Of a DNA stretch of 64,000 bases, positions 13,933 to 21,456 are shown piece after piece. Numbering within the stretch: position 1 is the stretch's first letter; each line of letters opens with the position of its first letter. The stretch spans positions 1-64,000 of the IMG/VR virus record IMGVR_UViG_3300050821_008607; one strand, given 5' to 3'. Position numbers and translations under genes: made by a program. This DNA comes from a virus. The notes under the pieces were generated by a model, which was not told where the DNA came from, made no database searches, and saw only the letters and a list, made by a program, of their open reading frames with translations.

Positions 13933-14361
13933 ATGGCCGAGGAGCAACGGAAAACGCGACGCGCCAACGATCTCGGCGAGACCGGCAGGTACCTCGCGCG
14001 CAACGTCGCGCGCATCCGCAACGCGCAGGGCCTGTCCACCGTGAGGCTGTCCCAGATGCTCGACGGGGCCGGGCGGTCCATCTCGGCCACCGCCATCACC
14101 CGCGTCGAGTCCGGCGAGCGCCGCGTCGACGTCGACGACCTGGTAGCGCTCGCCGCAGCCCTAAACGTGAACCCGTCCGCGCTGCTCCTGCCACCCACTG
14201 CAGAGGGCAGCATCGAAGTCACCGGGGCCGGGACGGTGAGCGCCGCAGAGGCGTGGGAATGGATGGACGGCGAGCACCCGCTTTTGGATGCCGACCACGA
14301 GGACACCGTGCTCGGCTTCCAGCTGCACGCCCGCCCGCCCGGCCGACGCAGCCTCGGCTGA
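13933..14361 (+). CDS. Rightward XRE-family regulator, 142 aa
   Basis: ATG 13933 is chosen since upstream in-frame codons run back into the control region; ATG 13861 is an alternative. HTH: 'LARNVARIRNAQGLSTVRLS' with 'ATAITRVESGERRVDVDDLV' (residues about 14-65), a Cro/CI-type fold, then 'ALAAALNVNPSALLLPP' and a linker to a C-terminal tail with 'EHPLLDADHEDTVLGFQLHA'. It is transcribed against the early operon and could repress or activate the neighbouring leftward genes. Confidence 0.75.
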   Translation: MAEEQRKTRRANDLGETGRYLARNVARIRNAQGLSTVRLSQMLDGAGRSISATAITRVESGERRVDVDDLVALAAALNVNPSALLLPPTAEGSIEVTGAGTVSAAEAWEWMDGEHPLLDADHEDTVLGFQLHARPPGRRSLG

Positions 14362-14380
14362 CTCGCCATCGCCCCTCCTC

Positions 14381-14584
14381 TCAGAACCTGTCGTTGTAGC
14401 TACGTGCCGCCCGCTGATCGCGGGCGGCTGTGTCGTTTTCGGCGCAGACCTTGTGCGAGGGCTTCTTGTCGTCGTCGCGCAGGTGGGTTGGCTGGTGGCA
14501 GTGGCGGCACGGGGCTTCGGTCCGTAGCCAGTGCTTGTCGCGGTCGCTCCAGTCCAGGAGCCGCGGCCGGTCGGCGTCGGTCAT
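14381..14584 (-). CDS. Small Cys/His protein, 67 aa
   Basis: ATG 14584 overlaps the stop of the HicA-like gene (ATGA). The body has 'CRHCHQPTHLRDDDKKPSHK' then 'VCAENDTAARDQ', with a Cys-X2-Cys and later His/Cys that could form a zinc knuckle. It converges on the XRE gene ending at 14361. Possibly part of the regulatory or toxin unit. Confidence 0.6.
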   Translation of the reverse strand: MTDADRPRLLDWSDRDKHWLRTEAPCRHCHQPTHLRDDDKKPSHKVCAENDTAARDQRAARSYNDRF

Positions 14585-14778
14585 AAGTCCACCCCGGCTT
14601 TCCGCAGCCAGGCCCGGTTGTTCTCCGCGGACCGGTTGGCACGGCCGGGTGTTGCCGGGATGGTGATCGTTGCCCCGGCCGGGTTGTGGGCCCGGTAGTG
14701 ACCCGACTTGGCGAGCCTCACCGTCCAGCCCTGCGAGCGGAGCCGCCGTATCAGGGCGCGGGTGTCCTTGTTCGCCAT
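14581..14778 (-). CDS. HicA-like toxin-fold protein, 65 aa
   Basis: ATG 14778 in a TGATG overlap. 'LIRRLRSQGWTVRLAKSGHY' followed by 'RAHNPAGATITIPATPG' is the dsRBD-like HicA fold, whose catalytic His lies in the 'GHYRAH' segment. The 65-aa length matches HicA. No HicB antitoxin is adjacent, so it may be an RNA-binding phage protein and not an active mRNA interferase. Related small genes occur in actinophages. Confidence 0.75.
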   Translation of the reverse strand: MANKDTRALIRRLRSQGWTVRLAKSGHYRAHNPAGATITIPATPGRANRSAENNRAWLRKAGVDL

Positions 14779-15641
14779 CAGCCACCGTCCCGCTCGGGCG
14801 CGAACCGGACCGACAGCGGCAGTTCCTCGCCCGCCCGGTCATGCGTGATCACGATGGAGTTCCACTCGATGCCCATGCGGGTGGCGATCTCCTCGCGGGT
14901 GCAGCCGAAGCCGGCCAGGTGCGCGGTCTCCTCGATGACCTCACAGCTGCGCTCGCCCGGGTTGGGCTTCGCGAAGACGATCCGCCAGGGCCGCGGCTTC
15001 GGCTTGTCGTCGTGGTCGATGTCCGTCCACGCCGAGGCCGGTGCCCAGCGTTCCCGGCGGGCGGTTGCGCGGGCGCGCTTGGCGCTGAGCGCGGGCACGC
15101 CGTGCCGGGTGGGGTCCTCGTCGTGGAAGTCGTCGAAGAACTGGGCGATGGTGCGGTGGTTCCCGGCGAAGATCAGATCGTGCTGGGGGATGCGCGCGAT
15201 GGCCCGTGTCGACAGGCTCCAGCGCCGGGACAGTTCACGGGCGGTCCAGCCGTGGGCGCGCAGGGCCAGGGTGCGGCGGGCGGCTCCGCGCGCCGGGTAG
15301 TCGGCGCGGTCGGCGAGGAGGTTCACGTTGGGGCGGATCGCGAGGACGCGGGTGATGGTCTCGGGGCGCACGTACTCGGTGGCCATGAGGACGGTGATGC
15401 GCCTCTTGGTGACGCCGAGCTGGTCGGCGATGTGGACGTCGGCCATGCCGCCGGCGCGCAGGCCCGCGATGTGCTCGTGCAGCGGGGTGGCGTCGACGAA
15501 CGGCTTCCAGGTGCCGTAGGCGATCTCGCGGTGGCGGTTGCGGGCCCAGGCGGAGGAGAGTTCGCAGCAGTCGAAGCAGTTGCAGTTGTGGGGGTGGCCG
15601 GGCATGTAGGCCTGCCGCGGGGGCCGTGTCGCGGTGGTCAT
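14778..15641 (-). CDS. HTH-containing DNA-binding protein, 287 aa
   Basis: ATG 15641 opens 'MTTATRPPRQAYMPGHPHNC' with a Cys-rich N-terminus ('CNCFDCCEL'), then several helix-turn-helix-like segments: 'AGGMADVHIADQLGVTKRRI', 'GWTARELSRRWSLSTRAIAR' and 'FGCTREEIATRMGIEWNSIV'. Three such repeats suggest a multi-HTH regulator or DNA-organising protein of a type common in actinophages. Its role may be early transcription control. Confidence 0.7.
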   Translation of the reverse strand: MTTATRPPRQAYMPGHPHNCNCFDCCELSSAWARNRHREIAYGTWKPFVDATPLHEHIAGLRAGGMADVHIADQLGVTKRRITVLMATEYVRPETITRVLAIRPNVNLLADRADYPARGAARRTLALRAHGWTARELSRRWSLSTRAIARIPQHDLIFAGNHRTIAQFFDDFHDEDPTRHGVPALSAKRARATARRERWAPASAWTDIDHDDKPKPRPWRIVFAKPNPGERSCEVIEETAHLAGFGCTREEIATRMGIEWNSIVITHDRAGEELPLSVRFAPERDGG

Positions 15642-15745
15642 CGTTCCTGCCTTTCGAGTCGGTACATGGGTGCGCAGAGGAGTCCGCCGAGCCCGTTGAG
15701 GAGCAGCCAGACGGTGCCGATCTGGGCGAGCTGGTGGCCGGTCAC
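15638..15745 (-). CDS. Tiny membrane protein, 35 aa
   Basis: The GTG at 15745 overlaps the upstream stop (GTGA) and the TGA at 15638 overlaps the next start. The product 'VTGHQLAQIGTVWLLLNGLG' continues 'GLLCAPMYRLERQER', a single transmembrane segment with a basic C-terminus. Strict coupling on both sides argues it is real despite its size. Confidence 0.6.
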   Translation of the reverse strand: MTGHQLAQIGTVWLLLNGLGGLLCAPMYRLERQER

Positions 15746-15873
15746 CGCGAGCCCCGGCGGAGGAGGCCGCGGAACGTGCCGTGGCGCAGGACGTGGCCGA
15801 CGATCAGGGCGAGGGGGATGGAGGCGGCGGTCCAGGCGGCGAGGGCCTCCAGGGCGGTGATGAGGGTGGTCAC
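15742..15873 (-). CDS. Tiny membrane protein, 43 aa
   Basis: The GTG at 15873 is coupled to the upstream stop at 15870. The product 'VTTLITALEALAAWTAASIP' plus 'LALIVGHVLRHG' is one hydrophobic helix with a basic tail ('FRGLLRRGSR'). It overlaps the next tiny gene by GTGA. Such strings resemble phage membrane-associated or holin-like peptides, but it lies in the early region. Confidence 0.6.
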   Translation of the reverse strand: MTTLITALEALAAWTAASIPLALIVGHVLRHGTFRGLLRRGSR

Positions 15874-16058
15874 GGCTGTTCTCCTTCCTGTGGCTGGAGC
15901 CCGATGGCGTGGAGGAGTTCACGGAGGGCCTTGTGCGGGTCCTTGGCGGCGAGGGCCTGGCTGGCGCACCAGCGGCGGGCTTTCTGGCGTTCGGCGTGGC
16001 TGTTGGGGCGGAGCCGCTGGAGCATCGCGCCGCCTTCGTTGCGGATGTCGGCGGCCAT
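15870..16058 (-). CDS. Hypothetical protein, 62 aa
   Basis: ATG 16058 in a TGATG overlap. The product is soluble and charged ('MAADIRNEGGAMLQRLRPNS', then 'ALAAKDPHKALRELLHAIGL'), unlike its membrane neighbours. It sits in a tightly overlapped set of small genes and may be a cytosolic partner of the adjacent membrane proteins. Confidence 0.6.
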   Translation of the reverse strand: MAADIRNEGGAMLQRLRPNSHAERQKARRWCASQALAAKDPHKALRELLHAIGLQPQEGEQP

Positions 16059-16294
16059 CACGTCCACCAGCTCTCGCCCGCAGCGGCCCGGCGCAGGAGG
16101 TCGTCGAGGTCGTCGTACAGGTCGAGGAGGTCGTCGTGGTGGACGTCCTTGGCCTGCGTGGTCTGTTCCCAGCGGCGGAAGTCGAGCCGGCGGGTGATGC
16201 CGCGGACCGCGGCGCAGCAGGCGCAGCAGCAGCTCACGATGCCCGCGGCGATCAGCGGCACCACGATCCACGCGAACACTCCGGCGGCGATCAC
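16058..16294 (-). CDS. Membrane protein with a Cys cluster, 78 aa
   Basis: The GTG at 16294 overlaps the upstream TGA. The N-terminus 'VIAAGVFAWIVVPLIAAGIV' is a transmembrane helix, followed at once by 'SCCCACCAAVRG', six Cys within twelve residues near the membrane. A charged tail ends 'DDLDDLLRRAAAGESWW'. The Cys could be acylated or bind metal; function is unknown. Confidence 0.65.
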   Translation of the reverse strand: MIAAGVFAWIVVPLIAAGIVSCCCACCAAVRGITRRLDFRRWEQTTQAKDVHHDDLLDLYDDLDDLLRRAAAGESWWT

Positions 16295-16524
16295 GGCCGC
16301 CTCCCGATCGCGCGGTTGAAGCGCGCCCATCCGGCGCAGGCGTTCAGCCAGGCCCACAGCGGCAGGGCGTACAGGAAGCAGAAGACGGTGACGGTGCGCC
16401 ACTTGGCCTCGGTCCAGCCGGGCCAGAAGGCCGCCGCGAGCAGCAGCATGACGATGAGGGCGACGGTGCCGATGTCGCGGAGCGGGTGAGTGAACAGGAC
16501 GTATGCGGCCTGGAGCAGGTTCAT
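16291..16524 (-). CDS. Two-helix membrane protein, 77 aa
   Basis: ATG 16524 ('MNLLQAAYVLFTHPLRDIGT') is followed by two hydrophobic segments, 'VALIVMLLLAAAFWPG' and 'VTVFCFLYALPLWAWLNACA', then a basic tail. It is the first of five overlapping small genes (15638-16524), four of which encode membrane peptides. This may be one membrane complex. Confidence 0.65.
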   Translation of the reverse strand: MNLLQAAYVLFTHPLRDIGTVALIVMLLLAAAFWPGWTEAKWRTVTVFCFLYALPLWAWLNACAGWARFNRAIGRRP

Positions 16525-16573
16525 GGGTTCCCCCGGGTTGGTGCCGGGCGCCGGAGTAGTGGCGCCCGGCGGC

Positions 16574-17281
16574 TTAGGTGGTGACGGCGGCGTGTACGGA
16601 GTCGTGGGCGCGCTGACCGGTGACCGGCGAGGCTTCGACGGGTGGGGCGGCGAGCGCCTCGGCGAGGGGCATGGCGAGCGTCGGCGCGACCTCGGGTGGC
16701 AGTGGCGGTACGGCGGCGATGGTCCAGGCGACGGCGGGGACGGCGAGTTGCTGTGTCGCCTCCGCGCCCTGCCGGAGCGTGCGCACGTCCACGGCCTGCG
16801 TCTCCGCGTTGACGTCCGCGATGTCGTAGGTGGCCGGTGCGTCCGGGAACGGCTCGGCGCGGCGCGAATCCGGTGCCGGCGGCGGGGACGGCTGCGAGAA
16901 GCACGACTGCGGGTCGTCGGCCGGGGCCACCGTCGGGGCGGTACCGGGCTGGCCGTCGCCGTCGTCGAGGAGCTTGTGCAGCGCCTCGTTCTCCCGCGTC
17001 AGCCGCTCGCACTCGTCCTGGAGCTGCGCGTACTCCCGGCTGGTGAAGTCGAGGGCCGCCTCCCACTCCTCCGTGTCGTCGGCGTGCTGCTCCTCGGCCT
17101 GCACCAGTTCGACCCGCAGACTGTCCCGCTCGGTCTCGGCGGTGACGGCCCGGCCCTTCGCGGCGCTCAGTTCGGCCTGCAGGGCGGCCACGCCCTGGAC
17201 CATGGCGGCCCACTCGGCGGAGTGACGCCCCGGCTGACGGACCGGCGCGGGCTTCGGCCTGAACACGGCGAGGAGGCTCAT
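16574..17281 (-). CDS. Coiled-coil protein with Pro/Ala-rich tail, 235 aa
   Basis: ATG 17281. Residues 30-115 are a long coiled coil ('VQGVAALQAELSAAKGRAVT', 'EERLTRENEALHKLLDD'-like). The C-terminal 110 residues are low-complexity Pro/Ala. It is 50 nt upstream of the membrane set and may be a scaffold or spacer. No catalytic motif is visible. Confidence 0.55.
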   Translation of the reverse strand: MSLLAVFRPKPAPVRQPGRHSAEWAAMVQGVAALQAELSAAKGRAVTAETERDSLRVELVQAEEQHADDTEEWEAALDFTSREYAQLQDECERLTRENEALHKLLDDGDGQPGTAPTVAPADDPQSCFSQPSPPPAPDSRRAEPFPDAPATYDIADVNAETQAVDVRTLRQGAEATQQLAVPAVAWTIAAVPPLPPEVAPTLAMPLAEALAAPPVEASPVTGQRAHDSVHAAVTT

Positions 17282-17697
17282 ACCGCCACCTGCCCGCGAA
17301 CCGCCGCGATGTACTGCTCGGCCTCGCCCGTCAGCCACGCCACGAACTCCGGCCGCGACAACGACACGTAGTGCCGGTGCGTCTCCGAAGCGACCTTCGC
17401 GTAGTGCACCGCCAGGTCGTGGGCCTCCTGCTGCGTCCAGCAGTACACCTCGGCATCCGGGACGCCCTGCTTCAGCTCCCGCCAGGCGGTGCCGTCCCAG
17501 AAGTCGGGGCAGCGCCAACCGGCATTGCTGTCGATCACAGCCCAGTCGCCGATCGCGTTGCAGCGCGTCGCGATGAACGCGGCAGGCCCGGCGGCGTGGC
17601 CCTCGATGGGGTGGCGGGTGCTGGTGGCCAGGGCGATACGAGCCTCGGCCTGCTCGGCGCGGGCACGGGTGGCCCGGACGGCGCGGGTGGCAGTCAT
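17278..17697 (-). CDS. Hypothetical protein, 139 aa
   Basis: ATG 17697 is coupled to the HU gene (ATGA). The middle has 'CNAIGDWAVIDSNAGWRCPD' and 'FWDGTAWRELKQGVPDAEVY', a Trp-rich segment possibly beta-rich. The C-terminal helix is 'PEFVAWLTGEAEQYIAAVRG'. No known domain. It lies directly downstream of the DNA-binding HU protein. Confidence 0.6.
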   Translation of the reverse strand: MTATRAVRATRARAEQAEARIALATSTRHPIEGHAAGPAAFIATRCNAIGDWAVIDSNAGWRCPDFWDGTAWRELKQGVPDAEVYCWTQQEAHDLAVHYAKVASETHRHYVSLSRPEFVAWLTGEAEQYIAAVRGQVAV

Positions 17698-18047
17698 CGG
17701 GCACCGCCGGTCAGCGACCCCTTCGGGGCCTTCGCGATTGCCGAGCCGTCGAGCGGCACCTTGCGGTCGCCGTTCACCAAGTCCTTGAGGTTCTGGCCGG
17801 GCCGGAACCTGGGCCGGATGCGGGCCGGGACGGTGACCTTGTCGCCGGTGTGCGGGTTGCGGCGGGTCTGCTCCGTCGTCTCGCTGGTGTGGAATGTGCC
17901 GAAGCCGGTCACGCTGACCGTGCCGCCGTCGGCGAGCTCGCGGGCCATGGCGTCGAACACCGCCTCGACGGCGTTGACTGCGGCCTTGCTGCCGAGGGTC
18001 GTGGCGACGGTCTTGATCAGTTGCGTCTTGTTCACGTGGTTCTCCAT
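17694..18047 (-). CDS. HU-family DNA-bending protein, 117 aa
   Basis: ATG 18047. 'KTQLIKTVATTLGSKAAVNA' opens the HU/IHF dimer fold, 'GTVSVTGFGTFHTSETTEQT' is the conserved strand-loop, and 'RRNPHTGDKVTVPARIRP' is the DNA-binding arm. The typical HU is about 90 aa; the extra C-terminus is basic and phage-specific. It may help origin firing, recombination or DNA organisation. Confidence 0.9.
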   Translation of the reverse strand: MENHVNKTQLIKTVATTLGSKAAVNAVEAVFDAMARELADGGTVSVTGFGTFHTSETTEQTRRNPHTGDKVTVPARIRPRFRPGQNLKDLVNGDRKVPLDGSAIAKAPKGSLTGGAR

Positions 18048-18113
18048 GAGGGTTGTGCGACAGGTGGGACTCGACGCGGGGCGTGCGAATCCCCAGAACT
18101 GGGGCGGTGCGGG

Positions 18114-18323
18114 TCAGTCCGTCAGGGCGGCGACGTCGTTGCCGCAGCGAAGGCAGCGGAACGAGTTCGCCCCGACGACGGCCGGCTGCACGCCGTGGCA
18201 GTGCGAGCAGTCCCAGCGGGTCTCTAAGACGAACCAGCCCTCCGGGACGGCGTCTGCGGGTTCGTCCGACGGGGGAGCGGGGCGCAGGCCAGGAATGCGG
18301 CGCAGGGCCGCGAGAGGACTCAT
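18114..18323 (-). CDS. Zinc-ribbon protein, 69 aa
   Basis: ATG 18323 overlaps the exonuclease stop (ATGA). The tail 'CSHCHGVQPAVVGANSFRCL' then 'RCGND' is a two-knuckle zinc ribbon. The N-terminus is Pro-rich. Perhaps an accessory DNA- or RNA-binding protein for its neighbours. Confidence 0.65.
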   Translation of the reverse strand: MSPLAALRRIPGLRPAPPSDEPADAVPEGWFVLETRWDCSHCHGVQPAVVGANSFRCLRCGNDVAALTD

Positions 18324-19129
18324 GAGGCACCCGCCGTCCGCAGCGGCCAACTGCCGTCGATCACAGCCGTCGGGTCCGACTGCCGCAGGTACGCCTGGAA
18401 GTCAGCCGCCCACGTCGCGTGCCACCGGACCTGACGGCGGTGCAACTCCTCGACGTCCACGCGCAGGTCATCGAAGCGCTCATACGGACCGCGCCGGTTC
18501 ACCAGACCCCGCACCCATTCCGGGCGCTCGCCGGCCGGGACTGCGGCAATGCAGCCCATGCGCCACGCAGCCTGGGCGGACTTCAGCGCGTCGTAGGCCG
18601 CGCCGTGAGCCTTCGTCTCGTCCCAGCCCAGGCCGTACATCTCGGCGGTGGTCTGCATCTGGTACGAGCCCTGCTTCTCCGACACCTTCTTGCGGAACGG
18701 CGCGACGTGCCGGTCCAGGACCATCGTGTCGATGACCCGGGTCAGCGGCTGACCGCACAGCCCTTCGAACGACCCGAGGCCGTGGCGTGCGCACTCGGCG
18801 TCCAGCAGCGTCAGGTCGTAGCCGCCCAGGTTGTGCCCGACCAGCGGAATCCCGGCCTGCGCGACCTTGCTGACCGCCGCGGCGATCTGCGTTACGCCCT
18901 CCGCTGCCGGCTGGCCGTGCGCGGCGGCGTACTCGTCCGTGATGCCGTGGACCTTGATGGCCTCCGGTTCCATCGGGATGCCCGGGTTGAGCAGCCACTC
19001 GAAGGTCTCCGTCGGCTGGTCGCCGCCGACCAGGATCAGGGCGCACGACACGATGCGGGCCGTCAGCGGGTCCTTGTCGGAGGATTCGAAATCGAGGGCG
19101 GCCATGCGCTGCAGGTGCCAAGGAGTCAT
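18320..19129 (-). CDS. DnaQ-like 3'-5' exonuclease (DEDD superfamily)
   Basis: ATG 19129. ExoI 'ALDFESSDKDPLTARIV' supplies Asp and Glu, ExoII is 'LVGHNLGGYDLTLLDAEC', and ExoIII 'AHGAAYDALKSAQAA' supplies His and Asp. The 269-aa size fits a stand-alone DEDDh exonuclease. In a phage early operon it would edit replication products or trim DNA in recombination. Close coupling with the ribbon and coiled-coil genes suggests a small complex. Confidence 0.85.
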   Translation of the reverse strand: MTPWHLQRMAALDFESSDKDPLTARIVSCALILVGGDQPTETFEWLLNPGIPMEPEAIKVHGITDEYAAAHGQPAAEGVTQIAAAVSKVAQAGIPLVGHNLGGYDLTLLDAECARHGLGSFEGLCGQPLTRVIDTMVLDRHVAPFRKKVSEKQGSYQMQTTAEMYGLGWDETKAHGAAYDALKSAQAAWRMGCIAAVPAGERPEWVRGLVNRRGPYERFDDLRVDVEELHRRQVRWHATWAADFQAYLRQSDPTAVIDGSWPLRTAGAS

Positions 19130-19431
19130 GACGGCACCTCCTCGGCCGGCGCGTCCATGGCCCGCAGGACCGCGAGCAGTCCCCGGTTCTGCTCGGCCAG
19201 CACGGCGTTCTCGACGTCGCGGTCGACGACCTGCTGCTCCAGGGCGGTGATGCGCTTCCACGCCTCATCGCGGGCCTCATGCGTCCGCGCCAGGGCCTTC
19301 TCCGACTCGTCGAGCCGCCCGGCCAGCCGGCCGTTCGCCCCCGACACCTCGGCCTCGCCACGCACGGCCTTCTCCAATGCGGCCTGCAGGTCCCGGACCT
19401 GCTGCTCCAGCTCGTCAGTGCGCTTCGACAT
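19126..19431 (-). CDS. Coiled-coil protein, 101 aa
   Basis: ATG 19431 overlaps the 31-aa gene by one base (TGATG). Nearly the whole sequence is heptad-like ('DELEQQVRDLQAALEKAVRG', 'LDESEKALARTHEARDEAWK'). It probably dimerises. No catalytic motif. The same organisation of coiled-coil plus exonuclease genes is seen in other high-GC phages. Confidence 0.6.
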   Translation of the reverse strand: MSKRTDELEQQVRDLQAALEKAVRGEAEVSGANGRLAGRLDESEKALARTHEARDEAWKRITALEQQVVDRDVENAVLAEQNRGLLAVLRAMDAPAEEVPS

Positions 19432-19526
19432 CACGCACCGTCCGAGTTCTGCCGCGAGTAGTGCAGGAAGAAGGCCAGGACCGCGGCGTACCAGCCGACG
19501 ATGGCCAACTGCTCGCAGGCGCTCAT
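19431..19526 (-). CDS. Tiny membrane protein, 31 aa
   Basis: ATG 19526 lies in the ATGA of the antirepressor stop and ends at TGA 19431 within the next start. The product 'MSACEQLAIVGWYAAVLAFF' plus 'LHYSRQNSDGA' is one transmembrane helix. Coupling on both ends supports a real gene, missed by length-limited ORF calls. Confidence 0.55.
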   Translation of the reverse strand: MSACEQLAIVGWYAAVLAFFLHYSRQNSDGA

Positions 19527-20431
19527 GCCAGCTCTCCCGTCTGGCGGGGCTGCGGGAGCTGCACAACGTTGCGCTGCGGGGCCTGGTTCAGCGTCGGGTG
19601 CTCCTCGCGGAACTCCGCCTGCAACCAGCGCAGGCCCTTCGCCGTGACCACGGTCGCCGGACGGGCCTTGCCGTTCACCACGTCGGTGCGGACCGCGAAG
19701 TACCCGCGGTCGATCAGGTGCTGATAGGGCAGCGTCGAGTTCTGGATGATGACCCGCATCCCGCGCAGCTGGTTCAGGAACCTGGTGCGGCCCATCCGGC
19801 CAGTCACGGGCGCGAGGATCTTCGCGGCGGTCGCCATGTCGAACAGGCCCTCCGCCGCGATCAGATCGTCGTAGCCCTCCGCCTTCGGCGCCATGTCCGC
19901 CAGCCGCACCGCCATGTCGGCGTTGCTCGTCGCCAGCGCGAGCACCTGGTCCTGCAGGCCGATCACGCGACGGGCCATCTCCAACTCGCCGTGCGACTGC
20001 GGCACGGCCGCCTGCGACTGGCGCTCCGCCTCCGAGTCGAGCAGGTAAGTGCGGACCCTCTTGGCGACCTCGGACTCGGTGAGAACCATCCCCACATCGA
20101 GCAGCGCCCGGCGGGAGAAGACGCGGAGCACGCGGCGGTTCGACTGCTCCGTCGAGCTGGTCAGATTGACCACCTCGAAGTCACGAAGCTCGGCGCCCCG
20201 CAGGGTGTGCATGCCGTTCTCGGTCAGCTCCTGGCGGTGCCGGCGGACCACGCTGTGAATGGCCTCGACGTCGACCTCGTAGTACTGCGCGACGAGGTCC
20301 GTTGTGAGGTGAAGGCCGTCGGGCAGGAGCGCCAGGGCCTTGACCTTGTCGAGCACGTCGACGCGCTCGATGGCTGCCGCCCGCATGCTGCGGGACTCGG
20401 TGAGCGCCAGTTCGTTCGGTACGGTGAGCAT
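19523..20431 (-). CDS. Phage antirepressor (KilAC C-terminal domain)
   Basis: ATG 20431. The N-terminal half has a DNA-binding-like region ('LTTDLVAQYYEVDVEAIHSV', 'RRALLDVGMVLTESEVAKRV'). Residues 180-265 are the KilAC/ANT domain: 'EGLFDMATAAKILAPVTGRM' then 'GRTRFLNQLRGMRVI' and 'LIDRGYFAVRTDV'. Such proteins counter phage or host repressors. It starts a unit downstream of the ERF terminator, so it may have its own promoter. Confidence 0.85.
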   Translation of the reverse strand: MLTVPNELALTESRSMRAAAIERVDVLDKVKALALLPDGLHLTTDLVAQYYEVDVEAIHSVVRRHRQELTENGMHTLRGAELRDFEVVNLTSSTEQSNRRVLRVFSRRALLDVGMVLTESEVAKRVRTYLLDSEAERQSQAAVPQSHGELEMARRVIGLQDQVLALATSNADMAVRLADMAPKAEGYDDLIAAEGLFDMATAAKILAPVTGRMGRTRFLNQLRGMRVIIQNSTLPYQHLIDRGYFAVRTDVVNGKARPATVVTAKGLRWLQAEFREEHPTLNQAPQRNVVQLPQPRQTGELA

Positions 20432-20473
20432 GTGTCCCCTCCGGGGATCGGTAGGTAAGTCGGTAGTTCGGGT

Positions 20474-20505
20474 GGTGGCCCCGGTCGCAGCGGACCGGGG
20501 CCACC
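20474..20505. terminator. 13-bp perfect stem-loop after the ERF gene
   Basis: GGTGGCCCCGGTC 20474-20486 pairs with GACCGGGGCCACC 20493-20505 across a 6-nt loop. It lies 7 nt past the ERF stop and before the antirepressor start, so it could end or attenuate the recombination transcript. There is no U-run. Confidence 0.65.
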
Positions 20506-20511
20506 GGTACG

Positions 20512-21456
20512 TCAGCGAGCGGCGAACTCCGCGGAAAGCTCCTTGGTCAAGGCGCGCAACTGCGCCTCGGTGGCCTTCTCGATCGGGCCGTCCGTCACTC
20601 CGAAGCAGTGCTGCTGCAGCGCCTCGTCGGACATCCCGGCCGCGGCACCAGCGGCGCGCAGCTCCTTCTCCGCGACGGCACGCGAGGCGGCATCCGGCGA
20701 CGGCGCGGCAGGCTGCGGCGCGCGCTCGGCGAGCAGCGTCTTGCCCAAGGCCAGCAGGGTCACCGGCTGGCCGGCCCGGTCCAGGACCAGGCGCTGGAAC
20801 AGTCCGGCCTCGCCGATCTCGTAGCCGATCTGCTCGGTACGGGCCAGCGTCGTTCCAGGCAGGAGCAGCTCGTCCCGGTAGCTCTCAGGACTACGGACCC
20901 CGGCCTCGCCACGGACGGTCGTGTCGGCGTCCGGATCCTGCTCCTCCGTCGGCACCATCCCGCCGGTCAGCATCAGCGTCCGCAGTGCCACCGACTGGGC
21001 CTTCGGCGTGGACCGGCTGCCCGTGTCGGTGGCCTCGCCCATCGCCTGCGTCTCGATGAAATCGCCGGTAGGCCCGTAAATCCGGTAGGTCACCGTGGCG
21101 GTGCACTCGCGCATCTTGCCGCCGCTCGCGGTACCGATGTCCCGGTACTCAGCCACCGTCTTGAAAGGGAAGACCGCGATGCCGTGCTTGCGGCAGATCG
21201 GCCCGAAGGCGTTCAGAACCGCGTCGACGCCACGGAAGTTGAAGCGCCCGGCCTTACCGCCCTCGAACTTCTGGGCCTTGTGAATCACCGTGACGTCGCC
21301 CATCACCCGCAGCCAAGCGGTGATGGTGTCGACCTTCTCCGGGTCCTTCTCCATCTCTGCCGCACTGAAGTCCGGCTCCGGGTAGTCCGGCCTCGGCTGG
21401 GCGATGTCGGCTTCGATGCGGCCCGCCGCCGCGGCGGCGGCCTCTGCCAGTCCCAT
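20512..21456 (-). CDS. ERF-family single-strand annealing protein
   Basis: ATG 21456. The hallmark 'GRFNFRGVDAVLNAFGPICR' and 'KHGIAVFP' motifs identify the ERF superfamily; a conserved 'GSRSTPKAQSVALRTLMLTG' follows. ERF proteins anneal complementary strands during phage recombination. The C-terminal 80 residues are low-complexity and probably mediate contacts. It is directly downstream of the exonuclease, forming the classic two-component recombination pair. Confidence 0.9.
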   Translation of the reverse strand: MGLAEAAAAAAGRIEADIAQPRPDYPEPDFSAAEMEKDPEKVDTITAWLRVMGDVTVIHKAQKFEGGKAGRFNFRGVDAVLNAFGPICRKHGIAVFPFKTVAEYRDIGTASGGKMRECTATVTYRIYGPTGDFIETQAMGEATDTGSRSTPKAQSVALRTLMLTGGMVPTEEQDPDADTTVRGEAGVRSPESYRDELLLPGTTLARTEQIGYEIGEAGLFQRLVLDRAGQPVTLLALGKTLLAERAPQPAAPSPDAASRAVAEKELRAAGAAAGMSDEALQQHCFGVTDGPIEKATEAQLRALTKELSAEFAAR

